Shown: positions 50,835 to 60,269, numbered from the stretch's first letter. The stretch: DNA of 64,000 nucleotides from Hephaestia mangrovi (GCF_019880555.1 NZ_JAINVU010000003.1:550001-614000), one strand, 5' to 3'. The notes: generated by a model not told the origin, from the letters alone. Numbers and translations: made by a program.

Positions 50835-53216
50835 ATGGCAGTCGGGTTGAAAACGGTGTCGGTTCTCGCACTCGCCGCAGCGACGCCCGCGCTCGCCGCC
50901 GGGCCCGCCGATTCGGTCAATCCGATGATCGGCACGACCAATGGCGGCAACGTCTTTCCCGGCGCGGTGGTGCCTTACGGCATGGTTTCGTTCAGCCCCG
51001 AGGAAGTGCCGCTGCCGGGCGGACGCGGGCTGGTCGCCGCACCCGGCGGCTATGAATATCGCTCGAACGGCGTGCGCGGCTTCGGGATCGCGCACTTGTC
51101 CGGCAGCGGCTGCGCCGGTGCGGCGGGCGACGTGCCGGTGATGCCGGTGACGCGCGATATCGAGTTATCGCCATCGGCGGCGGGCGAGGGCAATCGCTTC
51201 ACCGCCTATCTCGATCACGCCAAGGAGCAGGCCAGCGCGGGCCGTTATGCGGTAACGCTCGGCAATCGCGTCGCGGTGGCGCTGTCGGCGACCGAACGGA
51301 CCGGCATCGCGCGCTTCGATTTCCCCGAGGACGGCGCTGCAAACCTACTGTTCCGCACGTCCGACACCGAAGTCGGATCTAGCGCCGCGACAATCCATAT
51401 CGATGCCGCGCACCGCACCGTTTCGGGCAACGTGACCAGCGGCAATTTCTGCGGCTACCTCTCCCCCGACAAGCAGACGAGCTATTACACGCTGCACTTC
51501 GTCGCCCAGTTCGATCAGCCGTTCACCGTCGGCGGCACCTGGACCGATGCCGTGCTGCACCCCGGGGCGACCGATGCGTCGGGCGGCACCGGTTATGGAA
51601 AGGACGGCTTCCCGGCGCCGGGCAAGGGATCGGGCGGCTGGATCAGTTTCGGCAAGCAGGCGCGCCACGTCACCATGCGGATCGGCATTTCCTATGTCGA
51701 CGAAGCCGGCGCGCGCGCGAATCTCGCCAAGGAAGATCCCCAAGGCTCGACATTGGACGGCATCGCCACCGCGGCACGCCAGGCATGGGACGACGAGCTC
51801 GGCAAGATCCGGATCAGCGGCGGCAGCGCGGATGATCGCTCGGTATTCTACACCGCGCTTTATCACGCGCTGATCCATCCCAGCATCTACAGCGATGTCG
51901 ACGGACGCTATCGCGGAATGGACGGCGCCGTGCACCGCGTGACGGGCAGCCAGGCGGTGCAATATGCCAATTATTCGGGCTGGGACGTCTATCGCTCGCA
52001 AGTCCAGCTCGTCACGCTGATCGACCCCAAGCGCGGCGCCGATATCGCGCAGTCGCTCTACAACCAGGCCAATCAGAACAACGGCGTGTGGGACCGCTGG
52101 ACGCATCTGACCGGCGCGACGAGCGTGATGAACGGCGATCCCTCGCCGCAGACGCTGGCCGCGATCTACGCGTTCGGCGGCACCGGCTTCGATCTCAAGG
52201 GCGCGTATCGATCGCTGCTCAAGGCCGCGACGGTGCCGACCGCGCTCGATCTCGCCCGGACCGGCTGCCCGGTCTTGTGCAGCGGCGAGCGGCCCGGGCT
52301 CGATCAGTGGCTCAAGCTGCATTACATGCCGGTGGGCGCGCCCGGCTGGGGCTCGGCGGCGGATACGCTGGAGCTCGCCGCGGCCGATTTCGGCGTGGCG
52401 CAGCTCGCCCGCTTCGCCGGCGATCCCGCCACCGAACGGCGGTTCGTCGATCGCGCCGGCTGGTGGCGCAATCTCTACAATCCCAAGGCGACGCCGGAGG
52501 GCGGCTATATCCAGCCGCGCAATGCCGATGGCAGCTGGGCCAAGTTCGATCCGGCCTCGGATGACGAAGACTCGTTCGTCGAAGCGACCGGCGCGGTCTA
52601 TCTGTGGATGGTGCCGTTCGATCCGGCCGGCCTGTTCACCGAGATGGGCGGGCGCGACACGGCGACGAAGCGGCTCGATGCCTTCTTCCACAAGGATGAC
52701 GGCAGCTGGGCGGTGACCAAGGCCGGGCCGACGCATTCAGAGCTCGACAACGAACCCTCGGTCGCGGCGCCGTGGCTATACGATTTCGCCGGCCAGCCGT
52801 GGAAGACGCAAGGCGCCGTGCGCGCGGCGATGCAGCAGATCTGGACCAACCGGCCCGACGGGATTTCGGGCAATGACGATCTCGGCGAGATGTCGTCCTG
52901 GTACGTCTGGTCGGCGCTGGGCATGTATCCGCTCTATCCCGGCCGCGCCGAGCTGGTGCTGGGCAGCCCGCTGTTCCCGAAGGCGGAGATCACTCGGCCC
53001 GGCGCGACGATCATGATCACCGCCAAGGGCGCCGCGGCCGACGCCCCCTACGTCCAGAAGCTGAGCGTCGACGGCAAGGACAGCCAACGGCTGTGGTTGC
53101 CCGAGAGCTTCGTCAAGACGGGCGGCACGCTCGACTTCACGCTCGGCACCACGCCGGACAAGGATTGGGGCGCGGCCGCGAGCGACGCGCCGCCGTCATT
53201 CGGGCCATCCGAATAG
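50835..53216 (+). CDS. GH92 exo-alpha-mannosidase, paralogue 3
   Basis: This 793-residue exported enzyme has a signal peptide (VSVLALAAATPALAAG). The domain starts MIGTTNGGNVFPGAVVPYGM and has the acid Glu at E583 (DSFVEATGAVYLW), DNEP at 638-641 and GNDDLGEMSSWY at 679-690. An insert with NGDPSPQTLAAIYAF precedes the catalytic core. GGGAGAGGA upstream fits the ATG at 50835. It is divergent from the TonB receptor and the only plus-strand mannosidase gene. Confidence 0.93.
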   Translation: MAVGLKTVSVLALAAATPALAAGPADSVNPMIGTTNGGNVFPGAVVPYGMVSFSPEEVPLPGGRGLVAAPGGYEYRSNGVRGFGIAHLSGSGCAGAAGDVPVMPVTRDIELSPSAAGEGNRFTAYLDHAKEQASAGRYAVTLGNRVAVALSATERTGIARFDFPEDGAANLLFRTSDTEVGSSAATIHIDAAHRTVSGNVTSGNFCGYLSPDKQTSYYTLHFVAQFDQPFTVGGTWTDAVLHPGATDASGGTGYGKDGFPAPGKGSGGWISFGKQARHVTMRIGISYVDEAGARANLAKEDPQGSTLDGIATAARQAWDDELGKIRISGGSADDRSVFYTALYHALIHPSIYSDVDGRYRGMDGAVHRVTGSQAVQYANYSGWDVYRSQVQLVTLIDPKRGADIAQSLYNQANQNNGVWDRWTHLTGATSVMNGDPSPQTLAAIYAFGGTGFDLKGAYRSLLKAATVPTALDLARTGCPVLCSGERPGLDQWLKLHYMPVGAPGWGSAADTLELAAADFGVAQLARFAGDPATERRFVDRAGWWRNLYNPKATPEGGYIQPRNADGSWAKFDPASDDEDSFVEATGAVYLWMVPFDPAGLFTEMGGRDTATKRLDAFFHKDDGSWAVTKAGPTHSELDNEPSVAAPWLYDFAGQPWKTQGAVRAAMQQIWTNRPDGISGNDDLGEMSSWYVWSALGMYPLYPGRAELVLGSPLFPKAEITRPGATIMITAKGAAADAPYVQKLSVDGKDSQRLWLPESFVKTGGTLDFTLGTTPDKDWGAAASDAPPSFGPSE

Positions 53217-53228
53217 GTCTGCCCATGC

Positions 53229-54089
53229 TTAATGGCTGTCGGGTAAGAGGAATTCCGATAACGCTCGGAACCGTACCGCTGGCACACTGAAACAGAAAGG
53301 CGCTGCCGTCGCGCCCCATCCCCGCAACTGAGCACCCGGTCGATAATCGACGGTATCGAGTGGTTCCACCGCTGCAAGGTCGATCGGCAGGTCGATTTCC
53401 GAGAAACACAAGCGATTGTTGTCACTCACCTTCGCGACGGCGGCCTCCTGCAACGAGAGGAATGCAACAGCCTGATCCCAATCATTGAAGAACTCTTGCA
53501 GGGCATCTGGCAGCGCCTTGGCGCCGCGGGCCGTGACAAGCTTCATCGCCGGCGCGCTGCCCTCTCCACCGATTGTCGTACGGAAGCTATCTCCATGCCG
53601 TTCGTGGGTGAATTGCTCGGCGTGATGGGAAGGCAGGATATCGGTGAACACTCGCGTGCCCAGCGCATAGACCGCACTGTCGAATATGTTGCTGAGAAAC
53701 AGGACTGCATGTGCGGTGGCAGGAGCACCTGCCGGCACGGACGTGAGATAGAGCCGCCAGTTACTTTGCAGTGGCGACGGACAGACACGCCGTAGTCCAC
53801 CGAGGAATGCCGGACCGAAATGGCCGTGGCGATAGGTGACGACGGTCAACAACGTATGGCCTTCACGAACGACGATCGATACACCCGGCGGAACGAGGGG
53901 TATCACGGCCGAAGCGGGAACGGTCCACGTCGCGTAGATCACGTCAATCACGTCGCTGGCAAGAACCGGCATCGGCACCCGTGCCGCGATGATGCGGCGA
54001 ACTCGACGCATCGTGGCGCAATTGCCGATACGATCGGCGAGCCGTCCGAACATCCCGCCGATGGGCGATTTGAAGCGATTATTAGACAT
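53229..54089 (-). CDS. DUF2071-like (acetoacetate decarboxylase-like) protein
   Basis: This 286-residue protein has YATWTVPASAVIPLVPPGVS, HTLLTVVTYRHGHFGPAFL and a long beta-rich body with LCFSEIDLPIDLAAV and AAPFCFSVPAVRF, typical of the DUF2071/YqjF group related to acetoacetate decarboxylase. The function is unknown. It has no signal peptide. Base composition is somewhat lower in GC than the neighbours, which suggests a separate origin from the glycan genes around it. It converges with GH92 paralogue 3. Confidence 0.65.
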   Translation of the reverse strand: MSNNRFKSPIGGMFGRLADRIGNCATMRRVRRIIAARVPMPVLASDVIDVIYATWTVPASAVIPLVPPGVSIVVREGHTLLTVVTYRHGHFGPAFLGGLRRVCPSPLQSNWRLYLTSVPAGAPATAHAVLFLSNIFDSAVYALGTRVFTDILPSHHAEQFTHERHGDSFRTTIGGEGSAPAMKLVTARGAKALPDALQEFFNDWDQAVAFLSLQEAAVAKVSDNNRLCFSEIDLPIDLAAVEPLDTVDYRPGAQLRGWGATAAPFCFSVPAVRFRALSEFLLPDSH

Positions 54090-54145
54090 AACGCAGCATG
54101 GCTCGCCAGCCAGATCGTGTCGAGCGCCGCAACCGTGCGATGTGT

Positions 54146-56074
54146 CTAGTTACCGCCCTGCCACAGCGGCGCTGCGATCTTGGCGATGTCTTCGGGCGGC
54201 GCTTTCGATTGCGCGCGGTCGTAGGTCAGCAGGCCGTTGATCTCGCCCTCGACATCGGTGGTCTGGGTGTAGACCGAGGCACTGAGGCCGTCCTCCTTCG
54301 CCTGACGCACCACCTCGTCCATCTTGCGGCGCAAGCGGGCGAGATAATCCTGCGGCGTCTTGGCGACCTGATAGCTCCAGGTCTGGTCCTCGCGCCACAA
54401 ATGGCCCGAGATCGGATAGCCGACGCCGCCATATTCGCCGAGCACAAGCGCGCGCTTCGAATGGTAGGCGGGCGTGTGCGGCACATCCTCATAGGTGTGG
54501 ATATCGAACACGTCGGAAACGCCCGGCGCGACGTCCAGCCAGCCGGTGTCGGCATCGATCAGCCGGCTCGGGTCCATGCCCTTGGCGTAGCGCGCGAGCA
54601 TCGCCGAATTATACTGGCCCCAGCCCTCGTTGTTGATCACCCACAGCACGATCGACGGGAAATCATCGAGATCGCCGATCATGTGCGCGAGCTCGTTCTG
54701 GATCTCGTCCATGTCGTCCGACGAGAACACCGCCTGCCCCTTGCTGGTGCCGGTGACGAACTGGTCTTCGCTGTCGCTGCCGGCGGACGGCAGATCCTGC
54801 CAGATCAGCATACCGAGGTGATCGGCATCGTAATAATAGCGCGCCGGCTCGATCTTGATGTGCTTCCTGAGCATGTTGAAGCCGGCCTTCTTCAGGAAGA
54901 CGATGTCGCTCTTCATCGCCTCTTCCGACGGCGGCGTGTAGAGCCCGTCAGGCCACCAGCCCTGATCGAGCGTGCCGTTCTCGAAATAGGGCTTGTTGTT
55001 GAGCAGCATCACCGGCTGGCCGGCCAGCTTGCCCGGGCCGATCGAGATCTTGCGCATCGCGAAATAGCTGTCGACGGTATCGCTGGGCGCGCCGACCACG
55101 GTGGCATGCGCATAATCCCGTTGTTCGCCGGCGGTGAAGCGCGCGTCATAGGCCTTGTGCTGATCGGCATAAGGGCTCTTCACCGTTACCAACTCGGCCT
55201 TGAGGTCGTAAAGATACGGGTGCTCGGGCGTCCACAAATGCGCGTTCGGGATCTTGAGCGTCGCGTGGCGGTTGGCGCGGATGATCGTCTGCGCGATCAC
55301 CTTGCCGTGATCACTCGCGGTGAGGCGCACCGCGGTGGTGCCGTCGGTGCCTTCGTTGGTCGCGACATCGACGTCGAGCACGCCACGATCGATATCGGGC
55401 GTCGCGCGGACGTCTGCGATGTGGTTCTCGGGCACCGGCTCGAGCCAGACCGTTTGCCAGATGCCGCTTACCGCCGTGTACCAGATTCCGGAGGGATCGG
55501 CGATCTGCTTGCCGCGGGGCTGGTTGCCCTTGCTGGTCGGATCGGTGACCTCGACGGTCAGCTCGTTCTGTCCGGGCTTGAGATAATCGGTGATGTCGAA
55601 GCCGAACGTGTCGTACCCGCCCTTGTGGCTGCCGACTACCGCGCCGTTGACCAGCACTGTCGCCGCATAATCGACCGCGCCGAAATTGAGCATGACGTGC
55701 TGGCCGCGCCAATCGGCGGGTACGGTGAAGCTGCGGCGATACCAGATGCGATCGCCGGGCGCGACCTTGCGGGCGACGCGCGACAACTTCGATTCGACCG
55801 GGAAGGGCACGAGGATCTGCCCGTCCATCCGTGCCGGCTGCGCCGCCGCCCTGGGCGCGATCGCATAATCCCACAAGCCGTTGAGATTCTGCCAGCGGTC
55901 GCGCTTCATCTGCGGACGGGGATAGCTGCGCCAGGCATTGTCCGGTGTCACCGCCTTGCCCCAGCGCGTCATGAGGTTGCTGGTATAGACGTGATCGTCG
56001 GCGGTCTGCGCGCTCGCCGCGGTGCCGCTGAGCAAAAGAGCGAGCGTCATCGCGGCGCCGGTGATTCTCGTCAT
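54146..56074 (-). CDS. GH2 glycoside hydrolase (beta-galactosidase/mannosidase type)
   Basis: This 642-residue exported enzyme has a signal peptide (LALLLSGTAASAQ), the sugar-binding sandwich (WQNLNGLWDYAI, VAPGDRIWYRRSF, VLVNGAVVGSHKGGYDTF) and the catalytic domain with acid/base E483 (WVINNEGWGQYN) and nucleophile E547 (VLGEYGGVGYP). It is more like a short GH2 of the LacZ/glucuronidase kind than the 1136-residue GH2 above. The exact sugar is open. GAGGAG upstream supports the ATG at 56074. It stands 130 bases behind GH92 paralogue 4 on the same strand. Confidence 0.88.
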   Translation of the reverse strand: MTRITGAAMTLALLLSGTAASAQTADDHVYTSNLMTRWGKAVTPDNAWRSYPRPQMKRDRWQNLNGLWDYAIAPRAAAQPARMDGQILVPFPVESKLSRVARKVAPGDRIWYRRSFTVPADWRGQHVMLNFGAVDYAATVLVNGAVVGSHKGGYDTFGFDITDYLKPGQNELTVEVTDPTSKGNQPRGKQIADPSGIWYTAVSGIWQTVWLEPVPENHIADVRATPDIDRGVLDVDVATNEGTDGTTAVRLTASDHGKVIAQTIIRANRHATLKIPNAHLWTPEHPYLYDLKAELVTVKSPYADQHKAYDARFTAGEQRDYAHATVVGAPSDTVDSYFAMRKISIGPGKLAGQPVMLLNNKPYFENGTLDQGWWPDGLYTPPSEEAMKSDIVFLKKAGFNMLRKHIKIEPARYYYDADHLGMLIWQDLPSAGSDSEDQFVTGTSKGQAVFSSDDMDEIQNELAHMIGDLDDFPSIVLWVINNEGWGQYNSAMLARYAKGMDPSRLIDADTGWLDVAPGVSDVFDIHTYEDVPHTPAYHSKRALVLGEYGGVGYPISGHLWREDQTWSYQVAKTPQDYLARLRRKMDEVVRQAKEDGLSASVYTQTTDVEGEINGLLTYDRAQSKAPPEDIAKIAAPLWQGGN

Positions 56075-56204
56075 ATTAATCTCCTCTCTGAGGGAGGGTG
56101 TAGCAGCTGGAGCCCAGGACGTGGAGCAGGGCGGCTCTTGTCCTGGGCTCCGGCCTCCGCGCCGGGGAGGAAGGAGAAGCGCGGAGGCTATTTCGACCAG
56201 CGTT

Positions 56205-58556
56205 TCAGCGCGCCGGTTGCGACATCGAGGGCGGCGCGGCGTCGGGCGCGGCACCCCAGCTCTTGTTAGGGCGCGGCCCCATCACGAAGACGAACTTGCC
56301 GCCGTCCTTGATGTCGTCATGGCTGAACCACGGCTTGGTCCAGGGTTTGCCGTCGAGCGTCGCCGACTGGATGTATTTGTTCTCGGTCGAGTTGTTGCGC
56401 GCGGCGATTTCGAGCGTCTTGCCGTTGCCGAGCTGGAGCTTGATGTCGTCGAAGATCGGGCTGCCGATGATGTAGTTCGGGCTCGACGGATCGACTGGAT
56501 AGAAACCCATCGCCGAGAGCGCGTACCACGACGAGGTCGCGCCCTGATCGTCCATGCCGGGATAGGCGTAGCCCGAGGCATCGCTGCCATACATTTCGGC
56601 GAGGATCTGGCGGACGCGTTCCTGCGTCTTCCACGGCTGGCCGCCCCAATCATAATAATAAGCCGCTTGCTGATCGGGCTGATTGCCCTGGACATATTGG
56701 CCGATCAGGCCAGTGCAATCGCGGCAGATGCCCTTCGGGTCGTACGGCGTGGTGAAGAACTGATCGAGCTTGGCGTCGAACTTCGCGCGGCCGCCGAGCA
56801 GGTTGATGAGACCCTGCACATCGTGCGGCTCGAGCCATAGGGTCGACCAGCCCGAGGCTTCCTTCATCATGAAATTGTAATAGGGCTCGCCCGGATCGAA
56901 CGGCGAAATCCACTTGCCGTCGGCCGTGCGGCCGCGAATGAAGCCGATCGATTTATCGAACACGTTCACATAATTGTGCGCGCGTTTCAGGAACATGGCG
57001 TAATCGTCCATCTTCCCGAGCCGCTTGGCATATTGCGCCATGGCATAATCATCCCACGCATATTCGAGCGTGGTCGCTGCGCCCGCCTTGCCGCCGGCAT
57101 AAGGCGGGCTGGGATTGCCGGCGGGAATCTCGTCCGAAATCCAGCCCTGCTTCATATATTCGGCAAGGTAATGGCGCGGGCCGGCGGGATCGGTCGCGTT
57201 CTTGCGGAGATATTCGTAGACGCCCTTGTAATCGAACGGGATGCCGCGTTCCCACGCGCCGAGATACATGAACACCGCATTGTCGCCGTGGAACGAGGTG
57301 TTCATGAACCCCGTCTCACGCGCCATATCGTATTCGGTGGCCATCACGTCCTGCATCAGCTCTGGCTCCATCAGCTCGAGCAGGACGATCTGGTTGCGGC
57401 CAGTATCCCAGAACGGCACCGGGCTGTAGCGATCGTGGGTCGCGGTCTGGACCTGGCCGTTGCTGTCGGTGAATTTCTCCCCCTTCTTCGCCACCAGCCG
57501 CGGGCTGGAGAAGGACTGGAACAGCGTCGAATAGAAAATCCTGCGCTGCTTCTCGGTGCCGCCGGTCACCTGCACGCGGTTCAAAAGCTTGGCCCAATCG
57601 GCGCGCGCGGCGGCATGGACGCGATCGAAATCCCAGCCGGGAAGCTCGTCTTTCAGCCGTTGCTCGGCCTGCGCATAGCTGGTGCCGTGCGCGATCTTCA
57701 TCAGCACCTGCTCGCCAGCCTTGGTATGGAAGGTGACGTAGCTGCCAGCCCAGCTTCCGGACATCTCGCGCTGGCCGGGGACGACGTCCGAATTGCCGAT
57801 GCCCCAGCCTTTGTCGTCGCCCGGCGCCTTGCGGAAGGTGCCGAGCTCGCTGAACGGCTTGGAGAAGATCGCGACGAAATAATTGCCGTCGATCGCCTCA
57901 CGATCGGTCGAATGGCCGCGCACCATGTTGTTGCCGACCACCTCGACCGAGCCGCCATGCTCGGGGAGGTTGATGAGGACGTTCGAGCGGTCGCTGGCCG
58001 GGAAGGTGAAACGCATCAGCCCGGTCCATTGCGCCGCGGTGAGCTCGACCTTGGTGTGGAAGGTGGCGAGATCGACCGAATAATAGCCGGGTGACGCGAC
58101 TTCTTTCGACTTGTCGTAATAGGATTCGCGATAGGCAGGCGCCGGCGACCAATCGCCGACGACGGGCGAGATGGTCGGCTCGGTGCGGCCGCCGTAGGAC
58201 GAGCCGCCGCCCGCGGAAAAGCCGATCATCGTCGGGTTGGTGTAATAGTAAGGCACCGCGACACCGTTGGGATAGCTGAGCGCGATGTTGTTGTTGATCG
58301 GCGCGACCTCGACCGAGGAATGCGGCAGCCGCGCGGCGGGGGTCGTCTGGCCGTTATAGACCGGCTCGCCCGGCGGCGGCGCGTTGCCGATCAGCTTCTG
58401 ATCGTCGAGCGGCGCGGTGCCCATCCGCGGATCGGCGAGATCGACCGGGCTTGGCGACGCGGTTTGCGCCCAGGCCGCGCCGGCACCGATCAAAGCCAGC
58501 GCGGCGGTGGCGACCAGAGCCGCGGTCCGATGACGAATGATTGGCGCGCGACGCAT
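56205..58556 (-). CDS. GH92 exo-alpha-mannosidase, paralogue 4
   Basis: This 783-residue exported enzyme has a signal peptide (ALVATAALALIGAGAAWAQ). Its N-terminus differs (MGTAPLDDQKLIGNAPPPGEPVYNGQTTPAARLP), while the C-terminal part is clear GH92: acid Glu in FMMKEASGWSTLW, GNQP in YVQGNQPDQQ, GMDDQGATSSWY and FVMGPRPNKSWGAAP. The extra CRDCTG segment is unusual and may be a disulphide. The diverged calcium/substrate region suggests a different substrate. It leads the GH92-GH2 operon; its upstream region shares a 21-base element with the TonB receptor. Confidence 0.92.
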   Translation of the reverse strand: MRRAPIIRHRTAALVATAALALIGAGAAWAQTASPSPVDLADPRMGTAPLDDQKLIGNAPPPGEPVYNGQTTPAARLPHSSVEVAPINNNIALSYPNGVAVPYYYTNPTMIGFSAGGGSSYGGRTEPTISPVVGDWSPAPAYRESYYDKSKEVASPGYYSVDLATFHTKVELTAAQWTGLMRFTFPASDRSNVLINLPEHGGSVEVVGNNMVRGHSTDREAIDGNYFVAIFSKPFSELGTFRKAPGDDKGWGIGNSDVVPGQREMSGSWAGSYVTFHTKAGEQVLMKIAHGTSYAQAEQRLKDELPGWDFDRVHAAARADWAKLLNRVQVTGGTEKQRRIFYSTLFQSFSSPRLVAKKGEKFTDSNGQVQTATHDRYSPVPFWDTGRNQIVLLELMEPELMQDVMATEYDMARETGFMNTSFHGDNAVFMYLGAWERGIPFDYKGVYEYLRKNATDPAGPRHYLAEYMKQGWISDEIPAGNPSPPYAGGKAGAATTLEYAWDDYAMAQYAKRLGKMDDYAMFLKRAHNYVNVFDKSIGFIRGRTADGKWISPFDPGEPYYNFMMKEASGWSTLWLEPHDVQGLINLLGGRAKFDAKLDQFFTTPYDPKGICRDCTGLIGQYVQGNQPDQQAAYYYDWGGQPWKTQERVRQILAEMYGSDASGYAYPGMDDQGATSSWYALSAMGFYPVDPSSPNYIIGSPIFDDIKLQLGNGKTLEIAARNNSTENKYIQSATLDGKPWTKPWFSHDDIKDGGKFVFVMGPRPNKSWGAAPDAAPPSMSQPAR

Positions 58557-58654
58557 GATAACCCCCTCCGGTGATGAGGCTCGGGCCTCGGTTGGTTGCT
58601 GACGAACCGACGGCGCGCATCGCGGCCGATCCTCTCGGAAGAGGTGGTCGGATA

Positions 58655-58675
58655 AATAAAACATTTTGTCAATTG
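58655..58675 (-). promoter_or_regulatory. Shared element upstream of the GH92-GH2 operon
   Basis: The 11 bases TTTGTCAATTG at 58665-58675 occur exactly at 50598-50608 before the TonB receptor, with an A-rich left flank also shared (18 of 21 in all). On the minus strand they include TTGACA, a possible -35. The site is about 100 bases before the GH92 start. Confidence 0.55.
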
Positions 58676-58823
58676 AAAGAGGGCGAGGCGCGCGGCTTCG
58701 CGATCGGCCGCCAGCGGATTTGGATTGGGCCAGACTGAATCGGTTTGTCCCTCACCCCTGGGGTGTGTGGGGATTCAGTTCAGGGTGAGGCGAAAAGGGT
58801 GGATTTCGAGAACCGGCGCGCAG

Positions 58824-58838
58824 CGTACTTTCAGTACG
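58824..58838. repeat. Short hairpin behind the sorbosone-dehydrogenase gene
   Basis: CGTACT and AGTACG form a 6-base stem with a TTC loop, inside a longer imperfect pair of CCGG-flanked arms. It follows the stop at 58902 on the minus strand by about 65 bases. There is no T-tract, so it is not a clear terminator. Confidence 0.5.
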
Positions 58839-58901
58839 TGAGCACCGGAAGCGCAGAAAGCCGCGCTTTGCAGCCCGCCATGGGCTGAATACCCGCACAC
58901 C

Positions 58902-60233
58902 CTAGCGCGCGGCGCTGACTCGCCAGATGGTGTTGCCGACATCGTCGGCGACGAGCAGGCTGCCGTCGCCGCCGATCGCGACGCCGACCGGCCGGCCATA
59001 AGCCTTCTTGCCGTCGCTGCTGAGGAAGCCCGTCAACACGTCGGCCGGCTTGGCGCCCTTGATCGGGAAGCCGCGCGGGCCGAACGGCACGTAGACCACC
59101 TTGTAGCCCGACGGCGGCTTGCGGTTCCACGAACCATGCTCGCCGACGAAGGCGCCGTTGACGTAATCGGGGCCGAGTTGCGCGCCCTTGGCGAAAGCGA
59201 GCCCGAGCGCGGCGACATGCGAGCCCATCGCATAGGCCGGCCGTTTCGAATATTGCTGGAGCGCGGGGTTTTCGGGCTCGACGCGCTTGTCGGGATAACC
59301 ACCCCAATAATACCAGGGCCAGCCGAAATTATCGCCGAGTTCGACATCGGTGAGGTAATCGGGCGCGAGGTCCGATCCCATCATGTCGCGTTCGTTGACC
59401 ACTGCCCACAGCCGGCCCGATTGTGGCTCATAAGCCATGCCGTTGGGATTGCGCATTCCGGTCGCGTAGATCCGGCCGGCCTTGGTGTCGGGGAAGACCT
59501 GCAGGATATTGGCGCGATGATCCTCCGCCTCGATGCCGTTGTCGGCGATGTTGGTCGAGGAGCCGACCGCGACGAACAGCGACTTGCCGTCGGGGCCCGC
59601 CAGCACGTTGCGCGCCCAATGTTCGCCACCGCCGGGCAGATCGATGACCTTTTCGGGCTTGGCGTCGATATGCGTCTGACCGGGCGTGAAGGGCACGCGG
59701 ACCAGCGCATCGGTATCGCCGATGTAGAGATAGCCGCCTATCAGCGCCATGCCGAACGGCGAATTGAGCCCGGAGATAAGCACCGAGCGCTGATCGGCGA
59801 CGCCATCGTGATTGCTGTCGCGCAAGAGGGTGATGCGGTTGGCGGACGGCACGCCGGCGCCGGCCTTGCTCATGATGCGCCGTTCGAACCAGCCGTAGAG
59901 GCCCCCGCCCTTCGACGGCGGCGCATTGGTCTCCGCGACCAGCACGTCGCCATTGGGCAGCACGGTGAGCCAGCGCGGATGATCGAGCCCCTTGGCGAAA
60001 GCATCGACGGCCAGCCCCTTGGCCGCGACCGGCCGCTTGCCTGCGGGCCATCCCTCGGCATCGGCGACCACGACGGTCGGGATCAGCTGATTGCGCGGCT
60101 TGGTGATGTCCGGGCGCGCGCCGACCACCTGATCGAGCGGCAGCCGCGCCTTGTCCGGCCGCGAGAAATAGAAAATTCCCGCCGCGACGATGATGACGAC
60201 GATCAGGGCGACGCGGACGATGTGCTTGAGCAT
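58902..60233 (-). CDS. L-sorbosone dehydrogenase-like beta-propeller protein
   Basis: This 443-residue protein has an N-terminal membrane helix (IVRVALIVVIIVAAGIFYF) and a quinoprotein-type beta-propeller with WLTVLPNGDVLVAETN, NSPFGMALIGGYLYIGDTD, GMRNPNGMAYEPQSGRLW and GFPIKGAKPADVL. This matches the sorbosone dehydrogenase/glucose-sorbosone family, a membrane-anchored PQQ-type oxidoreductase-like group. The substrate is unknown. It is not part of the GH operon and faces katG, with a strong terminator between. Confidence 0.85.
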   Translation of the reverse strand: MLKHIVRVALIVVIIVAAGIFYFSRPDKARLPLDQVVGARPDITKPRNQLIPTVVVADAEGWPAGKRPVAAKGLAVDAFAKGLDHPRWLTVLPNGDVLVAETNAPPSKGGGLYGWFERRIMSKAGAGVPSANRITLLRDSNHDGVADQRSVLISGLNSPFGMALIGGYLYIGDTDALVRVPFTPGQTHIDAKPEKVIDLPGGGEHWARNVLAGPDGKSLFVAVGSSTNIADNGIEAEDHRANILQVFPDTKAGRIYATGMRNPNGMAYEPQSGRLWAVVNERDMMGSDLAPDYLTDVELGDNFGWPWYYWGGYPDKRVEPENPALQQYSKRPAYAMGSHVAALGLAFAKGAQLGPDYVNGAFVGEHGSWNRKPPSGYKVVYVPFGPRGFPIKGAKPADVLTGFLSSDGKKAYGRPVGVAIGGDGSLLVADDVGNTIWRVSAAR

Positions 60234-60269
60234 GGCGCGATTCTAGGGGGACGGCGCCGCTCGACAAGT

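Larger units (their letters stand above)
58557..58901. other. Intergenic region upstream of GH92 paralogue 4
   Basis: No gene is supported in these 345 bases. They hold the control element at 58655-58675, an inverted pair cctcacccctg/cagggtgagg (58750-58760, 58781-58790) and a CGTACT-TTC-AGTACG hairpin at 58824-58838 behind the sorbosone-dehydrogenase stop. Confidence 0.65.

Noticed and set aside
56205..58556. Gln in the GNQP loop of GH92 paralogues 2 and 4 as the sign of mannose-phosphate specificity
   Set aside because: The known mannose-phosphate enzymes replace the acid Glu, and spacing places that Glu in the TEAN/TEGN/VEAT/KEAS motif, which is intact in all four. The GNEP/GNQP difference is therefore not evidence of phospho-specificity.
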